From JAOUEA01 sp963810945 (GTDB lineage: Bacteria > Actinomycetota > UBA4738 > HRBIN12), in the NCBI GenBank assembly GCA_963810945.1, contig CAWEPI010000004.1, forward strand, positions 372,001-436,000: a stretch of 64,000 nucleotides of DNA, read 5' to 3'. The notes below the pieces were generated by a model. That model ran no database searches. It had not been told where the DNA came from and saw nothing but the letters and a program-made list of their open reading frames with translations. Below are positions 63,358-64,000 of this stretch, piece after piece. Position 1 is the first letter of the stretch. Every line of letters begins with the position of its first letter. The translations under genes and the position numbers were made by a program.

Positions 63358-64000
63358 ATGGGCGACCCGATCGAGCGCGCGAGCAGCTCCTGGGCGTACG
63401 CACCCGCGCCGGAGTCCACCGACATCGTCCGGCTCCAGGACCGCTACGGGCTGTTCATCGACGGCCGGTTCCTCGAGCCGAAGAGCGGCCGGTACATCAC
63501 GACGATCGCCCCGGCCACCGAGGAGCCGCTCGCCGAGGTGGCCGAGGCCGGACCGGAGGACGTCGCGCTGGCGGTCGAGGCGGCCCGAGCGGCGGCGCCC
63601 GGATGGCAGGCGCTCCCCGGTGCGGAGCGCGCGAAGTACGTCTATCGGATCGCCCGCCAGCTCCAGGAACGCGCGCGCGAGTTCGCGGTCCTCGAGTCGA
63701 TGAACGGCGGCAAGCCCATCAAGGAGTCCCGCGACGTCGACCTGCCGCTCGCCGCGGCCCACTTCTTCTATTACGCGGGCTGGGCCGACAAGCTCGCGTA
63801 TGCGTTCCCCGGGCGTGCGCCTCGTCCGCTCGGCGTCGCCGGCCAGATCATCCCGTGGAACTTCCCGCTCCTCATGGCCGCGTGGAAGCTCGCCCCCGCC
63901 CTCGCGACCGGGAACACCGTCGTGCTCAAGCCCGCCGAGACCACGCCGCTGACGGCGCTCCTGCTCGCGGAGGTGATCCGACAAGCGGAGATGCCGGCGG
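63358..64000 (+). CDS. NAD(P)-dependent aldehyde dehydrogenase, 5' part
   Basis: The window ends inside this gene. The first 214 residues show RYGLFIDGRFLEPKSGRYIT, the conserved QIIPWNFPLLMAAWKLAPAL and KPAETTPLTALLLAE, all typical of the family. The catalytic Cys and Glu lie beyond the window. It starts at ATG 63358 with GGGAG just upstream, eight bases after deoC. Co-transcription suggests it oxidises acetaldehyde made by DeoC, as in other deoC-aldehyde dehydrogenase pairs. Confidence 0.9.
   Translation, partial: MGDPIERASSSWAYAPAPESTDIVRLQDRYGLFIDGRFLEPKSGRYITTIAPATEEPLAEVAEAGPEDVALAVEAARAAAPGWQALPGAERAKYVYRIARQLQERAREFAVLESMNGGKPIKESRDVDLPLAAAHFFYYAGWADKLAYAFPGRAPRPLGVAGQIIPWNFPLLMAAWKLAPALATGNTVVLKPAETTPLTALLLAEVIRQAEMPA

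Overview
The window is GC-rich DNA from a high-GC Gram-positive lineage, most likely an uncultured actinobacterium (Actinomycetota). Three things point there: the gene neighbourhoods folC-ndk, mreBCD-mrdA-rodA, rng-rplU-rpmA-obgE-nadD-rsfS and leuS-comEA-comEC-holA-rpsT-lepA-hemW-hrcA-dnaJ-phoH-ybeY-corC-cdd-era; frequent GTG starts; and stop/start overlaps of the GTGA or ATGA type. I cannot fix the rank below phylum from sequence reading alone.

Layout. 1-2.9 kb: the end of folC, then ndk and a serine hydrolase. 3.0-7.3 kb, minus strand: a type II fatty-acid synthesis operon, fabD-fabH-fabG-acpP-fabF. 7.4-12.9 kb: the cell-elongation operon mreB-mreC-mreD-mrdA-rodA. 12.9-14.1 kb: a receiver-kinase fusion pointing at rodA. 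14.6-21.9 kb: RNase E/G, L21, L27, Obg, NadD, a LytR_C protein and RsfS. 22-42.7 kb is the accessory part. It holds a secreted TIGR03118-like protein and a tRNA-Ala(GGC) whose 3' half recurs 2.5 kb downstream, with an opine-dehydrogenase-like gene and an APH-family gene between. It continues with SRPBCC proteins, an AraC regulator, a tandem GNAT, a metallo-beta-lactamase fold enzyme, a surface-glycan-like group (acyltransferase-SGNH, phosphoesterase, two sulfotransferase-type proteins, flippase), a membrane histidine kinase, a saccharopine-dehydrogenase-like oxidoreductase and a PAS-GGDEF-EAL protein. 42.7-61.9 kb: leuS, DNA-uptake genes comEA/comEC, holA, rpsT, lepA, hemW, a large membrane protein, CIRCE-hrcA-dnaJ, and HIT-phoH-ybeY-corC-cdd-era. 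62-64 kb: a cupredoxin-like lipoprotein, deoC and the start of an aldehyde dehydrogenase.

Two features run through the whole window. First, at least 14 genes, many normally essential, are broken by single-base indels that simple one-base corrections repair. This looks like uncorrected long-read error rather than gene decay, so broken genes are annotated here across their full span. Second, ten start codons have a TANNNT hexamer (often GCTA-S-NNT) 6-10 bases upstream and mostly no Shine-Dalgarno sequence, which suggests leaderless or near-leaderless transcripts.

Regulatory signals that can be read directly are a CIRCE operator before hrcA and a perfect GTGA-N6-TCAC palindrome centred about 42 bp before comEA. 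The best leads for something new are the tRNA-flanked segment, the comEA palindrome and the glycan/sulfotransferase group.
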